A DNA stretch of 64,000 nucleotides from Pseudooceanicola onchidii (lineage in GTDB: Bacteria > Pseudomonadota > Alphaproteobacteria > Rhodobacterales > Rhodobacteraceae), in assembly GCF_004959925.1 (NCBI RefSeq), contig NZ_SPUW01000001.1:1426001-1490000 (forward strand), given 5' to 3'. A model generated the notes under the pieces. The model was not told the DNA's origin. It searched no databases and saw nothing but the letters and a program-made list of their open reading frames with translations. Shown one piece after another: positions 52,792 through 61,564 of this stretch; position 1 is the stretch's first letter; every line of letters begins with the position of its first letter. The translations under genes and the position numbers were made by a program.

Positions 52792-53424
52792 TCAGACGGC
52801 GGCGGCCAGGGCGGTCGCCAGCTCTCCGTAGCCCGTGTAACGCCGCTCGAAGGCGAGGCCAAGCTTGTCGGCGGCCTGTTGCGCAAGCGCGGTCAGCGCG
52901 GGGTCATCCGTCTGCGCCAGATAGACCAGCGTCTGGTAGTGGCCGAAGTACATCGGCAGCAGTTCGGGGTGCTTGTCGATCTTGAGCCCGCGCCAGACAA
53001 AGGTATCGAACTGCCGTGCCAGGAAATCAGTGAGGTAGAAAGAAAAGACCTCGCCCCGCGCGTCAAAGGCGTCGACCCCTTCGAAGAAGGCATAACAATG
53101 CGGACCGCGGATCATCTGGACGCCCAGCCGGTCGCACACGCGCCCAAGATCCCCGCCCGTGCCGCAGTCGGCGTAGGCCACGAAGACCTGCTCATACCCG
53201 TCACGCCGTGCCAGGACGGCCTCTTCGACGGCCCCGGCGATCTTCTGCGGATGGTTGTGCAGGATCGCGGGCAGGCAGTGCAGATCGACGTGATCCCAGC
53301 CATTCACCCGGATCAGCGCCAGGATTTCGCGCGCCAATGCCCCGCAGGCCAATACAAGAAGGCGACCCCCGCCGGAGGCCGCCATTCCTTTCGTCGTAAG
53401 GTCCTGATCGCTCGGAACCTGCAT
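52792..53424 (-). CDS. DUF1638 protein
   Basis: A 210-residue protein with the family features LLVLACGALAREILALIR at the start, VFVAYADCGTGGDL, RGPHCYAFFEG and VWRGLKIDKHPELLPMYFGHY. DUF1638 genes often sit next to corrinoid methyltransferase genes, as here, 22 bases behind the corrinoid protein gene, and their biochemical role is unknown. Conserved Cys and His suggest metal or corrinoid contact. GGAGG lies five bases before the ATG. Confidence 0.88.
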   Translation of the reverse strand: MQVPSDQDLTTKGMAASGGGRLLVLACGALAREILALIRVNGWDHVDLHCLPAILHNHPQKIAGAVEEAVLARRDGYEQVFVAYADCGTGGDLGRVCDRLGVQMIRGPHCYAFFEGVDAFDARGEVFSFYLTDFLARQFDTFVWRGLKIDKHPELLPMYFGHYQTLVYLAQTDDPALTALAQQAADKLGLAFERRYTGYGELATALAAAV

Positions 53425-53446
53425 CACGTCCTCCGCGTCGGGCGGA

Positions 53447-54151
53447 TCAGCGCACCACGCCCTGGTTGTGCTTGCGTGCCATCATCGACTTGGCGGTTTC
53501 AACCGCCACGGCCGCGTCGCGGCAATAGGCGTCCGCCCCGATGGCCCGGCCGAATTCCTCGTTCAGGGGCGCACCGCCCACGAGGACGATGTAATCGTCG
53601 CGCTTGCCCTGTTCGACCAGCGAATCGATCACGACCTTCATGTAGGGCATCGTGGTGGTCAGCAGCGCCGACATGCCAAGGATATCGGGCGCTTCGGATT
53701 CCAGCGCTTCCATGTAGGATTCGACCGCGTTGTTGATGCCCAGATCGACGACTTCAAACCCGGCGCCTTCCATCATCATCGCGACAAGGTTCTTGCCGAT
53801 GTCGTGGATGTCGCCCTTCACGGTGCCGATCACCATCTTGCCGACACGCGGCGCGCCGGTTTCAGCCAGCAGCGGCTTCAGGATGGCCATGCCGCCCTTC
53901 ATCGCGTTCGCGGCCAGCAGAACCTCGGGGACAAAGAGGATCCCGTCGCGGAAGTCGTGACCCACGATGGTCATCCCGCCGACCAGCGCTTTGGTCAGGA
54001 TATCATAGGGTTGCCATCCGCGTTCCAGCAGGATGTTGACCGCTTCCTCGATCTCTTCCTTGAGACCGTCGTAAAGGTCGTCAAACATCTGGTCGACGAG
54101 TTCGTCGTCGTTCAGCTCTGACAGGATGATGTCGGATTCGTCGTCGGACAT
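53447..54151 (-). CDS. corrinoid (B12-binding) methyl-carrier protein
   Basis: A 234-residue methyl carrier of the MtaC/MtbC/MttC type. The N-terminal helical cap (residues 15-95, VPEVLLAANAMKGGMAIL) is followed by the cobalt-ligand motif D-x-H-x-x-G in GTVKGDIHDIGKN (His116), then GFEVVDLGINN and the GGAPLNEEFGRAIGADAY end. It would shuttle methyl groups between an MttB-like enzyme and a methyl-THF transferase. The only such methyltransferase in the window is at 4238-5785; no activating ATPase (RamA type) is seen. Confidence 0.94.
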   Translation of the reverse strand: MSDDESDIILSELNDDELVDQMFDDLYDGLKEEIEEAVNILLERGWQPYDILTKALVGGMTIVGHDFRDGILFVPEVLLAANAMKGGMAILKPLLAETGAPRVGKMVIGTVKGDIHDIGKNLVAMMMEGAGFEVVDLGINNAVESYMEALESEAPDILGMSALLTTTMPYMKVVIDSLVEQGKRDDYIVLVGGAPLNEEFGRAIGADAYCRDAAVAVETAKSMMARKHNQGVVR

Positions 54152-54205
54152 GGGCTTTCCTCGATGCGCGTCATGGCGTGATCATGGGTCACCCTTGACG
54201 AATTC

Positions 54206-54233
54206 GTCGCAACCCCACTCCGCCTTTTGCGAC
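54206..54233. promoter_or_regulatory. GTCGCAA / TTGCGAC inverted repeat
   Basis: A perfect 7-bp inverted repeat with 14 bases between arms, 55 bases upstream of the corrinoid-protein start in the divergent gap to the radical SAM gene. It is a candidate operator for the corrinoid operon. Confidence 0.45.
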
Positions 54234-54330
54234 ATGGCAGCATCATCTACCGACCTCGCCACCCGTCGCGTCCTGATTTATCCCGTGCTCTCATCACCTT
54301 CGCGGCATCTTGCACCTGCCTCTTGTCAAT

Positions 54331-54345
54331 GTTCCACCTTTGTTC
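54331..54345 (+). promoter_or_regulatory. LexA (SOS) box
   Basis: GTTC-N7-GTTC, exactly the alphaproteobacterial LexA direct repeat, 13 bases before the radical SAM start. It predicts DNA-damage induction of that gene. Confidence 0.7.
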
Positions 54346-54358
54346 CAGATTGCCGGGC

Positions 54359-55459
54359 ATGACGCAGGACGCCCCGCCAGATGCCCTTCCCATAGACCCT
54401 GCCACGCGGCGCGGGCGGGCGGCCGCGACCAACCATACCGGCCGGTTCGAGTCGCAGTCCCGGATCGCCACCGACGATGGCTGGGACATCCCCGAAGACA
54501 CCCCGCAGATCCGCACCGAACTGCGCGAGGAGATCGCGCGCAGCCTGATCACCTACAACAAGTCCCCCGATCTTCCCTTCGATCGGTCAATAAATCCTTA
54601 CCGGGGGTGCGAACACGGCTGCATCTATTGCTTCGCGCGGCCGACGCACGCCTATCTGGGCCTGTCCCCGGGGCTTGATTTCGAAACCCGTCTCACCGCG
54701 CGGACCAACGCCGCCCAGGTGCTTGAGCGTGAACTGCGAAACCCGCGCTACACCCCCGCGACGATTGCCATCGGCACCAACACCGACCCCTATCAGCCGG
54801 TCGAGCGTGACCGCGCCATCACCCGCGCCTGCCTGCAGGTGCTGCGCGACTACAATCACCCCGTCGCGATCGTGACCAAGGGCACCGGCATCCTGCGCGA
54901 CATCGACATCCTGTCGGACATGGCGGCCAACGGCCTCGCCTCGGTCGGGATCTCGGTCACGACGCTCGACCGCAAGATCGCCCGCACGATGGAGCCTCGG
55001 GTCCCCACGCCGGAAAACCGGCTCAACACAATCCGCCGCCTGTCCGAGGCCGGGATCCCCGTGCGCGTCATGGTCTCTCCGGTCGTGCCCGGCCTGACGG
55101 ATACAGAGGTCGAACAGATCCTCGAAGCAGGGCGCGACGCGGGTGCGCGCACGGCCAGCTGGATCATGCTGCGCCTTCCTCTCGAGGTCGCGCCGCTGGT
55201 GCAGGGCTGGCTGGCCGAACACTTCCCCGACCGGGCGGCCAAGGTGCTCAACCGCCTGCGCGAGATGCACGGCGGGGAACTTTATGACGCGCAATGGGGC
55301 AAGCGGATGCGGGGCGAGGGGGTCTATGCCCAGATGATCGCCGCCCGCTTCGACGCGGCCTGCCGCAGGCTGGGGCTTGAAACCAGGGGCGTTCCGCTGC
55401 GCACCGATCTGTTCCGGCATCCGCCGCGCCCGGGCGACCAGCTCAGCCTGTTCGGCTGA
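54359..55459 (+). CDS. PA0069-family radical SAM protein
   Basis: A 366-residue radical SAM enzyme with the cluster motif RGCEHGCIYCFARP and the IGTNTDPYQPVER segment shared with the spore-photoproduct-lyase-related (SplB-like) group. Its exact reaction is unknown. The ATG at MTQDAPP follows a LexA box at 13 bases; the frame is open 44 codons further, but that would place the box inside the gene. The C-terminus (GDQLSLFG) is typical of the family. A role in DNA repair is inferred from the LexA box. Confidence 0.88.
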   Translation: MTQDAPPDALPIDPATRRGRAAATNHTGRFESQSRIATDDGWDIPEDTPQIRTELREEIARSLITYNKSPDLPFDRSINPYRGCEHGCIYCFARPTHAYLGLSPGLDFETRLTARTNAAQVLERELRNPRYTPATIAIGTNTDPYQPVERDRAITRACLQVLRDYNHPVAIVTKGTGILRDIDILSDMAANGLASVGISVTTLDRKIARTMEPRVPTPENRLNTIRRLSEAGIPVRVMVSPVVPGLTDTEVEQILEAGRDAGARTASWIMLRLPLEVAPLVQGWLAEHFPDRAAKVLNRLREMHGGELYDAQWGKRMRGEGVYAQMIAARFDAACRRLGLETRGVPLRTDLFRHPPRPGDQLSLFG

Positions 55460-55460
55460 T

Positions 55461-55493
55461 CTTCACCTTCCCGAAATACTCCCGCCGGAGGCG
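55461..55493 (-). repeat. intergenic repeat, diverged copy 4
   Basis: On the minus strand: CCTCCGGCGGGAGTATTTC, then GGGAAGGTGAAG. It shares the GGAGTATTT core and A/G-rich end with the other copies but lacks the long hairpin. It lies in the 40-base gap between two convergent genes and could help end transcription. Confidence 0.5.
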
Positions 55494-55499
55494 ACCGGC

Positions 55500-56468
55500 T
55501 CAGACCGGCAGGCGGGTGCCATGCGTCCCCCGTTCGCGATAGGGCGTCGTGCCATATTGCGCGCGGTAGCATTTCGAAAAATGCGAGGGCGAGGAAAAGC
55601 CGCATGCCAGCGCGACGTTGATCACCGACATATCCGTCTGCATCAACAGGTTGCGCGCCTTCTGCAGCCGCAGCTCCATGTAGTACCGCTTGGGCGACCG
55701 GTTCAGATACCGACGGAACAGCCGTTCCAGCTGCCGCGTCGACATGCCCACGTCCCGCGCCAGGATCGCCGGAGAGATCGGCTCCTCGATGTTCTTTTCC
55801 ATCATGTGGATGACCTGGCTCAGCTTCGGGTGCCGCACGCCGATGCGCGTGGGCACCGATAGCCTCTGGGTGTCCTGATCGGTGCGGATCGACGAATAGA
55901 TCAGCTGGTCCGCGACCGAATTCGCCAGATCCTCTCCGTGCGTGTCTGCAATCAATTTCAGCATCAGGTCGATGGACGAGGTGCCGCCGGCGGTCGTCAT
56001 CCGCCCGCCATCGACGACAAAGACCGATTTGGTCAGCGTTACGTCCTCGAACTCTTCGGCAAAGCTGTCGTGATTCTCCCAGTGGATCGTGGCGCGCTTG
56101 CCGTCCAGAAGCCCGGCCGAGGCCAGCACATAGGCGCCGGTACAAAGCCCGCCGATTTTCAGTCCCTTGCGGGCCTCGCGCCGCACCCAGTTCAGCAGTG
56201 GCTTGGTCGCCGCCGCCTGCACGTTCAGCCCGGCGCAGATCAGCACGATGTCATCGCGCGACAGCTCGCCCAGCTTGGCGTCGGGGGCAAAGGCCGATCC
56301 CGCCGAACAGGACACCATTTCCCCTGATTCCGTCTGCACTTCCCACGAATACAGCTTCTGTCCCGACATGCGGTTTGCGATACGCAGACACTCCAACGCC
56401 GAGGCGAAGGACAACAACGAAAAGTTGTCCAGCAGGGCAAAAACGAAGTGGACTGGCTTGTCGGTCAT
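55500..56468 (-). CDS. GlxA-family (AraC-type) transcription regulator, GbdR-like
   Basis: A 322-residue regulator with an N-terminal DJ-1/PfpI-like domain (FALLDNFSLLSFASALECLRIAN, GLCTGAYVLASAGLLDGKRATIHWEN, TTAGGTSSIDLML) and a C-terminal AraC double helix-turn-helix (ILARDVGMSTRQLERLFRRYL, VALACGFSSPSHFSKCYR). It resembles GbdR-type activators of glycine betaine and related methylamine catabolism. The ATG has GAAGAGG upstream. Its proximity to the corrinoid operon suggests control of it. Confidence 0.9.
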   Translation of the reverse strand: MTDKPVHFVFALLDNFSLLSFASALECLRIANRMSGQKLYSWEVQTESGEMVSCSAGSAFAPDAKLGELSRDDIVLICAGLNVQAAATKPLLNWVRREARKGLKIGGLCTGAYVLASAGLLDGKRATIHWENHDSFAEEFEDVTLTKSVFVVDGGRMTTAGGTSSIDLMLKLIADTHGEDLANSVADQLIYSSIRTDQDTQRLSVPTRIGVRHPKLSQVIHMMEKNIEEPISPAILARDVGMSTRQLERLFRRYLNRSPKRYYMELRLQKARNLLMQTDMSVINVALACGFSSPSHFSKCYRAQYGTTPYRERGTHGTRLPV

Positions 56469-56508
56469 GGCGGCCTCTTCAGGTTCCAAATGGGGAACGG
56501 GAAAAACC

Positions 56509-56522
56509 CTGTCACGCGACAG
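56509..56522. promoter_or_regulatory. CTGTC / GACAG palindrome upstream of GlxA-type gene
   Basis: CTGTC, ACGC, GACAG, 41 bases before the regulator start, suitable as an autoregulatory operator. Confidence 0.35.
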
Positions 56523-56638
56523 TTACATCCACAAGTGCCTCTATCACCTTCCTTTGCATGGGCTGTTTAACCGGTGGCGCATCAGGGGATGAGCTTTTAT
56601 AACCCCGAAACCCTTATATTCCGGTGGAGGACAGGATC

Positions 56639-58006
56639 ATGACCGGCTGGACCAAAAGCGACTGGCGCAAGAAGCCGCGGGTACAGATGCCCGACTATCC
56701 CGATCAGGCGGCCCTCGAGGCTGTCGAGGCCAAGCTGTCCAAGTATCCGCCGCTGGTTTTTGCCGGGGAAGCCCGCCGCCTGAAGGACGCGCTTGGCAAG
56801 GCGGGGCGGGGCGAAGCCTTTGTCCTGCAGGGCGGCGACTGTGCCGAGGCCTTCGATCAGTTCAGCGCCGACGCGATCCGCGACACCTTCAAGGTGATGC
56901 TGCAGATGGCCATGGTTCTGACCTTCGGGGCCAAGGTGCCGGTGGTGAAGATCGGCCGCATGGCTGGCCAGTTCGCCAAGCCGCGGTCTGCCCCGACCGA
57001 GTCGGTCGATGGCGTGGAACTGCCCAGCTACCGCGGGGATATCATCAACGATCTGGACTTCACGTCCGAGTCGCGAATCCCCAATCCCGACAAGATGTTG
57101 CAGGCCTACATGCAGTCTGCCGCGACGCTGAACCTGCTGCGCGCCTTTTCCACCGGCGGCTATGCCGACGTGAACGAGGTGCACCGCTGGATTCTTGGCT
57201 ACACAGAAGCCGAAGAGGCCGAACGCTTCCGCGACATGGCCAACCGGATCACCGACACGCTTGATTTCATCCGCGCCGCCGGCGTGTCGTCCGACCGCCA
57301 GCATGCGCTGCGGCAGGTCGATTTCTACACCTCGCACGAGGCGCTGCTGCTGGAATACGAAGAGGCCTTCTGCCGCGTCGATTCCACCACCGGCCAGCAT
57401 CTTGCGGGTTCCGGCCACATGATCTGGATCGGCGACCGCACCCGCCAGCCCGATGGCGCGCATGTCGAATTCTGCAGCGGCGTCCAGAACCCGATCGGTC
57501 TGAAGTGCGGCCCAACGATGACCGCCGAAGATCTCAAGGTTCTGCTGAAAAAGCTGAACCCCAAGAACGAGATGGGCCGGCTGACCCTCATCGCCCGCTT
57601 CGGTGCCGGAAAGGTGGCCGAACATCTGCCGCGCCTGATCGACACCGTCCGCCGCGAAGGCGCCAACGTCGTCTGGGTCTGCGATCCGATGCATGGCAAC
57701 ACGATCAAGTCGGACTCGGGCTACAAGACCCGTCCCTTCGACGCCGTGCTTCAGGAAGTGCAGGAGTTCTTCCGTGTCCACAAGGCCGAGGGCACTGTCC
57801 CCGGCGGCGTGCATTTCGAGATGACGGGCCTGGATGTGACGGAATGCGTCGGCGGCCTGCAGGAAGTGACCGACGAAGGGCTCAAGGACCGGTATCACAC
57901 CGCCTGCGATCCGCGCCTGAATGCGTCGCAGTCGCTGGAACTGGCCTTCCTGATCGCCGAGGAACTGACCTCGATGCGGCAAGAGGCCCTGGCTGAAGCT
58001 GGCTGA
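56639..58006 (+). CDS. 3-deoxy-7-phosphoheptulonate synthase, class II
   Basis: A 455-residue plant-type DAHP synthase, first enzyme of the shikimate pathway. Signatures: [52 protein letters not shown], and VCDPMHGNT in the C-terminal half. GGAGG lies eight bases before the ATG; a GTG five codons earlier overlaps that site and is rejected. Monocistronic, with a strong terminator. Confidence 0.96.
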   Translation: MTGWTKSDWRKKPRVQMPDYPDQAALEAVEAKLSKYPPLVFAGEARRLKDALGKAGRGEAFVLQGGDCAEAFDQFSADAIRDTFKVMLQMAMVLTFGAKVPVVKIGRMAGQFAKPRSAPTESVDGVELPSYRGDIINDLDFTSESRIPNPDKMLQAYMQSAATLNLLRAFSTGGYADVNEVHRWILGYTEAEEAERFRDMANRITDTLDFIRAAGVSSDRQHALRQVDFYTSHEALLLEYEEAFCRVDSTTGQHLAGSGHMIWIGDRTRQPDGAHVEFCSGVQNPIGLKCGPTMTAEDLKVLLKKLNPKNEMGRLTLIARFGAGKVAEHLPRLIDTVRREGANVVWVCDPMHGNTIKSDSGYKTRPFDAVLQEVQEFFRVHKAEGTVPGGVHFEMTGLDVTECVGGLQEVTDEGLKDRYHTACDPRLNASQSLELAFLIAEELTSMRQEALAEAG

Positions 58007-58028
58007 CTTAGCGACCATAAAATCGAAC

Positions 58029-58055
58029 AGGCCCCGCATCTTGCGGGGCCTTTTT
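58029..58055 (+). terminator. Rho-independent terminator of DAHP synthase gene
   Basis: GGCCCCGC and GCGGGGCC with a five-base loop, followed by TTTTT. Confidence 0.95.
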
Positions 58056-58081
58056 CATTTCAGAACGACCTGTTTGCGATC

Positions 58082-58735
58082 TTATTCAGAATGGTCGGTT
58101 TTCACCAGCCGCAGGTACGGCGCGGGCCCCGGTTCGAACCGTGTCTGGCTTTCCGCCATGCCAACCGGCCGGGACGGCGCGGGGCTGGGAACGACGTCCG
58201 GGACTTCCTGATCAAACACCCGCGCATCACCCAGCAACGGCGTGATCTCGGTATCGACGATATCGAACCGGCGGGGCGCGCGGCCGGTTTGTCCGCTGGC
58301 GACAAGGCAGCCCAGAACGCGGGTGATATCGCCCAGGTCGCTTTTCAGCGGCAGCAGGACCATCCGCGCCTCAAGCGCCGGCTTGCCGATCGCCTTGTCC
58401 GACCGCAGCACCAGTTCGACCTTGGAGGGACCCGCGAAGACCTCTTCCAGCGCGTCCGACATGGCGTTGCGGGAGTCGGCCGAGATCAGCGCCGACAGCG
58501 GCATGCCACGCACCTCCATGCCCATCAGTTCGGTCAGATGCGATCCCGCGATGCGCAACCGGCCAAGACCCGGCGCGATTCGTTCCAGCACGAAGGCGAA
58601 TTCCAGCGCGCGTTCGATCCCGCGCGGATCGATATCCGAACGCCGGGGCACCAGCCGACCGGCGCGCAGGGCGTCCCAGTAGGCTTCGACTTCGCGCACC
58701 GGCTGAAACCGGGTCGCCGTGGCGAATTGTGTCAT
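58082..58735 (-). CDS. PAS-domain protein
   Basis: A 217-residue protein resembling the single-PAS family (PAS_5, DUF1388-like) common in alphaproteobacteria: VEAYWDALRAGRLVPRRSDIDPRGIERALE, then LRIAGSHLTELMGMEVRGMPLSAL. It has no output domain. The start used has AAAGG eight bases upstream; an ATG 13 codons earlier has no such site. A role in sensing is inferred, partner unknown. Confidence 0.78.
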   Translation of the reverse strand: MTQFATATRFQPVREVEAYWDALRAGRLVPRRSDIDPRGIERALEFAFVLERIAPGLGRLRIAGSHLTELMGMEVRGMPLSALISADSRNAMSDALEEVFAGPSKVELVLRSDKAIGKPALEARMVLLPLKSDLGDITRVLGCLVASGQTGRAPRRFDIVDTEITPLLGDARVFDQEVPDVVPSPAPSRPVGMAESQTRFEPGPAPYLRLVKTDHSE

Positions 58736-59020
58736 GTTCACGACCTTTGGGTCAGACTTCTTGTCCATTGGCATTGGAGGCGTCCCGTTCTTTCTCAATC
58801 ATGCCCGACTGCGCCCCGTGCCTTGCCCCCGCAGACATTAAGGAATAACGCATCAAGCTTACTCATCTGTGAAGATGCCATATTCCCGCCTCAATCGGGC
58901 AAATTTGTGAACGATTAGTTAACGCCAGGTGCGGTGCCTTCACATGACGCTGCGTTAAACGCTGGACCTTGGCTGGGTGGTGACGCTACGCCTGTCGGGC
59001 GTTGAAAGAAAGGGTTTCGG

Positions 59021-59911
59021 ATGCATCACTCAATGACGGGCTTTGCCTCGGGGCAGGGTGCAACGGGCAGCTACAGCTGGACCTGGGATCTGAGATCGGT
59101 GAACGCCAAGGGGCTGGATCTGCGCCTGCGCGTGCCCGATTGGGTGCCGGGGCTTGAACCCGATCTGAAAGCGCGCCTGGCCAAGGCTGTGGCGCGGGGC
59201 AACGTGACGCTGAACCTGCGCGTCAGCCGGGAAGAGACCGCGACCGGGCTGACCGTCAACCTCGCGATGCTGGACAATGTCCTGACCGCGCTGACACAGG
59301 TCGAAGATCGCGCGATGTCCATGGGGGTGACACTCGCGCCCTCAAAGGCGGCCGATCTGCTGGCCCTGCGCGGCGTGCTGGACACCGCAAGCCCCGACGA
59401 CGAAACCGAAGCGCTGGCCAAGGCGCTGAAGGCGGATTTCGAGGGCCTGGTGACAGCTTTCACCGCCATGCGGGCCCACGAAGGCCAGGCGCTGACCGCA
59501 CTGCTGCACGGCCACTTCGACCGCATCGAGGCGCTCGTGACCGAGGCCGCCGGCGTGCTCGACAGCCGACGCGACGCGATGAAAGAGACGCTTGTCGCCC
59601 AGCTGCGCCGCGTGATGGAGGCCGACCAGCAGATGGACGACCAGCGCCTCACGCAGGAACTGGCGTTGATCGCGGTCAAGGCCGACGTGACCGAGGAACT
59701 GGATCGCCTGACCGCCCATGTCGCCGCCGCGCGCGACCTGCTGGCAGGGGACGGACCCGCCGGGCGCAAGCTTGATTTCCTGGCGCAGGAATTCAACCGC
59801 GAAGCCAACACCCTGTGTTCCAAATCCCAGAACGCCGACCTGACCGCCGTGGGGCTGGAATTGAAGGCGGTGATCGAACAGATGCGCGAGCAGGTGCAGA
59901 ACCTCGAATAG
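59021..59911 (+). CDS. YicC/YloC-family endoribonuclease
   Basis: A 296-residue protein with the family start [27 protein letters not shown] and the conserved end [28 protein letters not shown]. Family members are Mn-dependent endoribonucleases linked to RNA turnover. The yicC-gmk order is conserved in many proteobacteria. Confidence 0.93.
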   Translation: MHHSMTGFASGQGATGSYSWTWDLRSVNAKGLDLRLRVPDWVPGLEPDLKARLAKAVARGNVTLNLRVSREETATGLTVNLAMLDNVLTALTQVEDRAMSMGVTLAPSKAADLLALRGVLDTASPDDETEALAKALKADFEGLVTAFTAMRAHEGQALTALLHGHFDRIEALVTEAAGVLDSRRDAMKETLVAQLRRVMEADQQMDDQRLTQELALIAVKADVTEELDRLTAHVAAARDLLAGDGPAGRKLDFLAQEFNREANTLCSKSQNADLTAVGLELKAVIEQMREQVQNLE

Positions 59912-59990
59912 CCGCGCGACTTGCGGCAAGGGCGGAAATTTGCCAAGTCCGACACAACCGACATCAAGGACCGCGCAGGCGGTGGACCCC

Positions 59991-60644
59991 ATGCCCAAGA
60001 CATCCCCGGACCGCCGCGGCCTTCTGATCATCCTGTCCTCGCCCTCGGGCGCAGGGAAATCCACGCTGGCGAAACGCCTGCGCGCCTGGGACGACACGAT
60101 CCGCTTCTCGGTTTCGGCCACCACGCGCGCCCCGCGCCCGGGCGAGATTGACGGGGCCGATTACCACTTCCTGGCCGAGGCGGATTTCAAGACGCAGGTG
60201 GCCGACGGTGGCATGCTGGAACACGCCCATGTCTTCGGCAACTTCTACGGATCGCCCAAGGCCGCCGTCCAAGAGGCGATCGATGCGGGGCAGGACGTGC
60301 TGTTCGACATCGACTGGCAGGGCGCGCAGCAGATCCGCAATTCGTCGCTGGCCGACCATACCCTGTCGATCTTCCTGCTGCCGCCGTCGATCACCGAACT
60401 TCACCGCCGCCTGCAGACCCGCGCGCAGGACAGCGATGAGGTCATCGCAAAGCGCATGCAGAAAAGCTGGGACGAGATCAGCCATTGGGACGCCTATGAC
60501 TACGTGCTGGTGAACGACGACCTGGACGCGACCGAGGCCAAGCTGAAAGCGATCCTGACCGCCGCCCGCCTGCGCCGGACCCAGCAACCGCAGCTGACGG
60601 ATCACGTCCGCAAGCTTCAGAAAGAGTTCGAGGAGACCCTATGA
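59991..60644 (+). CDS. gmk: guanylate kinase
   Basis: A 217-residue enzyme that phosphorylates GMP to GDP. P-loop [31 protein letters not shown], the GMP-binding [14 protein letters not shown] and [12 protein letters not shown]. The ATG at [10 protein letters not shown] fits the family; a frame open further upstream is non-conserved. It overlaps the next gene by four bases. Confidence 0.96.
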   Translation: MPKTSPDRRGLLIILSSPSGAGKSTLAKRLRAWDDTIRFSVSATTRAPRPGEIDGADYHFLAEADFKTQVADGGMLEHAHVFGNFYGSPKAAVQEAIDAGQDVLFDIDWQGAQQIRNSSLADHTLSIFLLPPSITELHRRLQTRAQDSDEVIAKRMQKSWDEISHWDAYDYVLVNDDLDATEAKLKAILTAARLRRTQQPQLTDHVRKLQKEFEETL

Positions 60645-61171
60645 CCCTGTACACGCTTGACGGAATATCCCCCGAACTGCCCGAAGACGGCGACTATTGG
60701 GTCGCGCCGGATGCCAATGTCATCGGCCGCATCATCCTGATGTCCGGGTCGTCGGTCTGGTTCGGCGCCACGCTGCGCGGCGACAACGAACCGATCACCA
60801 TCGGCAAGGGGTCGAACGTGCAGGAAAACACCGTCATGCACACCGATATCGGCTGCCCGCTGACCGTGGGTGAAAACTGCACCATCGGCCACAAGGCGAT
60901 GCTGCACGGCTGCACCATCGGCGACAACACCCTTGTCGGCATGGGCGCGACGATCCTGAACAACGCAGTGATCGGCAAGAACTGCCTGATCGGGGCCGGT
61001 GCGCTGGTGACCGAAGGCAAGGTGATCCCCGACAATTCGATGGTGCTGGGCAGCCCCGGCAAGGTCGTCAAGGAACTGGGGCCCGAATGGGTGCAGCGCA
61101 ACACGGCCTCGGCCCTTGGGTATCAGCGCAACATGCGCCGGTTCCGGGACGGGCTGACGGCCGTCGGTTAA
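60641..61171 (+). CDS. gamma-class carbonic anhydrase family protein
   Basis: A 176-residue left-handed beta-helix protein of hexapeptide repeats. The metal His ligands lie in VMHTDIGC and [14 protein letters not shown]. Many members (YrdA, PaaY) bind Zn but have varied activity. It is coupled to gmk through ATGA and convergent with the DUF1330 gene, overlapping it by four bases. Confidence 0.92.
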   Translation: MTLYTLDGISPELPEDGDYWVAPDANVIGRIILMSGSSVWFGATLRGDNEPITIGKGSNVQENTVMHTDIGCPLTVGENCTIGHKAMLHGCTIGDNTLVGMGATILNNAVIGKNCLIGAGALVTEGKVIPDNSMVLGSPGKVVKELGPEWVQRNTASALGYQRNMRRFRDGLTAVG

Positions 61172-61470
61172 CGCAGCGGCGGGTCCAGCGCGTGCACGGC
61201 ATGGGCGATCGTGACGGACCCCGCCAGCCGATCGCGCGAGATCTCCTGGTATTCGTCGGACAGAAGAAACGCGCTGGCCTGTTCGGCGCCGTCGAACTGC
61301 ATCAGCACGATCCGATCGGGGCTGTCCGACCCTTCCAGCCGCAGCGGCTGGTCGTCCGCCGACAACAGGGTGCCCCCGCAGCCCGCGAACACCTGTTCGA
61401 AGCGCGATTGATAGCACCGATACCGCGCTTCGTCGGTGAATTTCACAGAAGCGACAACATAGACGGCCAA
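61168..61470 (-). CDS. DUF1330 protein
   Basis: A 100-residue small alpha/beta-barrel-like protein with [21 protein letters not shown] at the start and [23 protein letters not shown] in the middle, typical of the DUF1330 dimeric ferredoxin-like fold. Role unknown. Confidence 0.82.
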   Translation of the reverse strand: MAVYVVASVKFTDEARYRCYQSRFEQVFAGCGGTLLSADDQPLRLEGSDSPDRIVLMQFDGAEQASAFLLSDEYQEISRDRLAGSVTIAHAVHALDPPLR

Positions 61471-61564
61471 ACTGATCCCTCCTGACGACGGCCATCGGGC
61501 GGGCGGATACCCTTTACAGCCCGATCGGCCTTTGGCTATGGCTCGCTACAATACCGGATTGATC

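Noticed and set aside
54227-54358. Longer start for the radical SAM gene
   Set aside because: The extra residues are not family-like and would put the LexA box inside the coding region.
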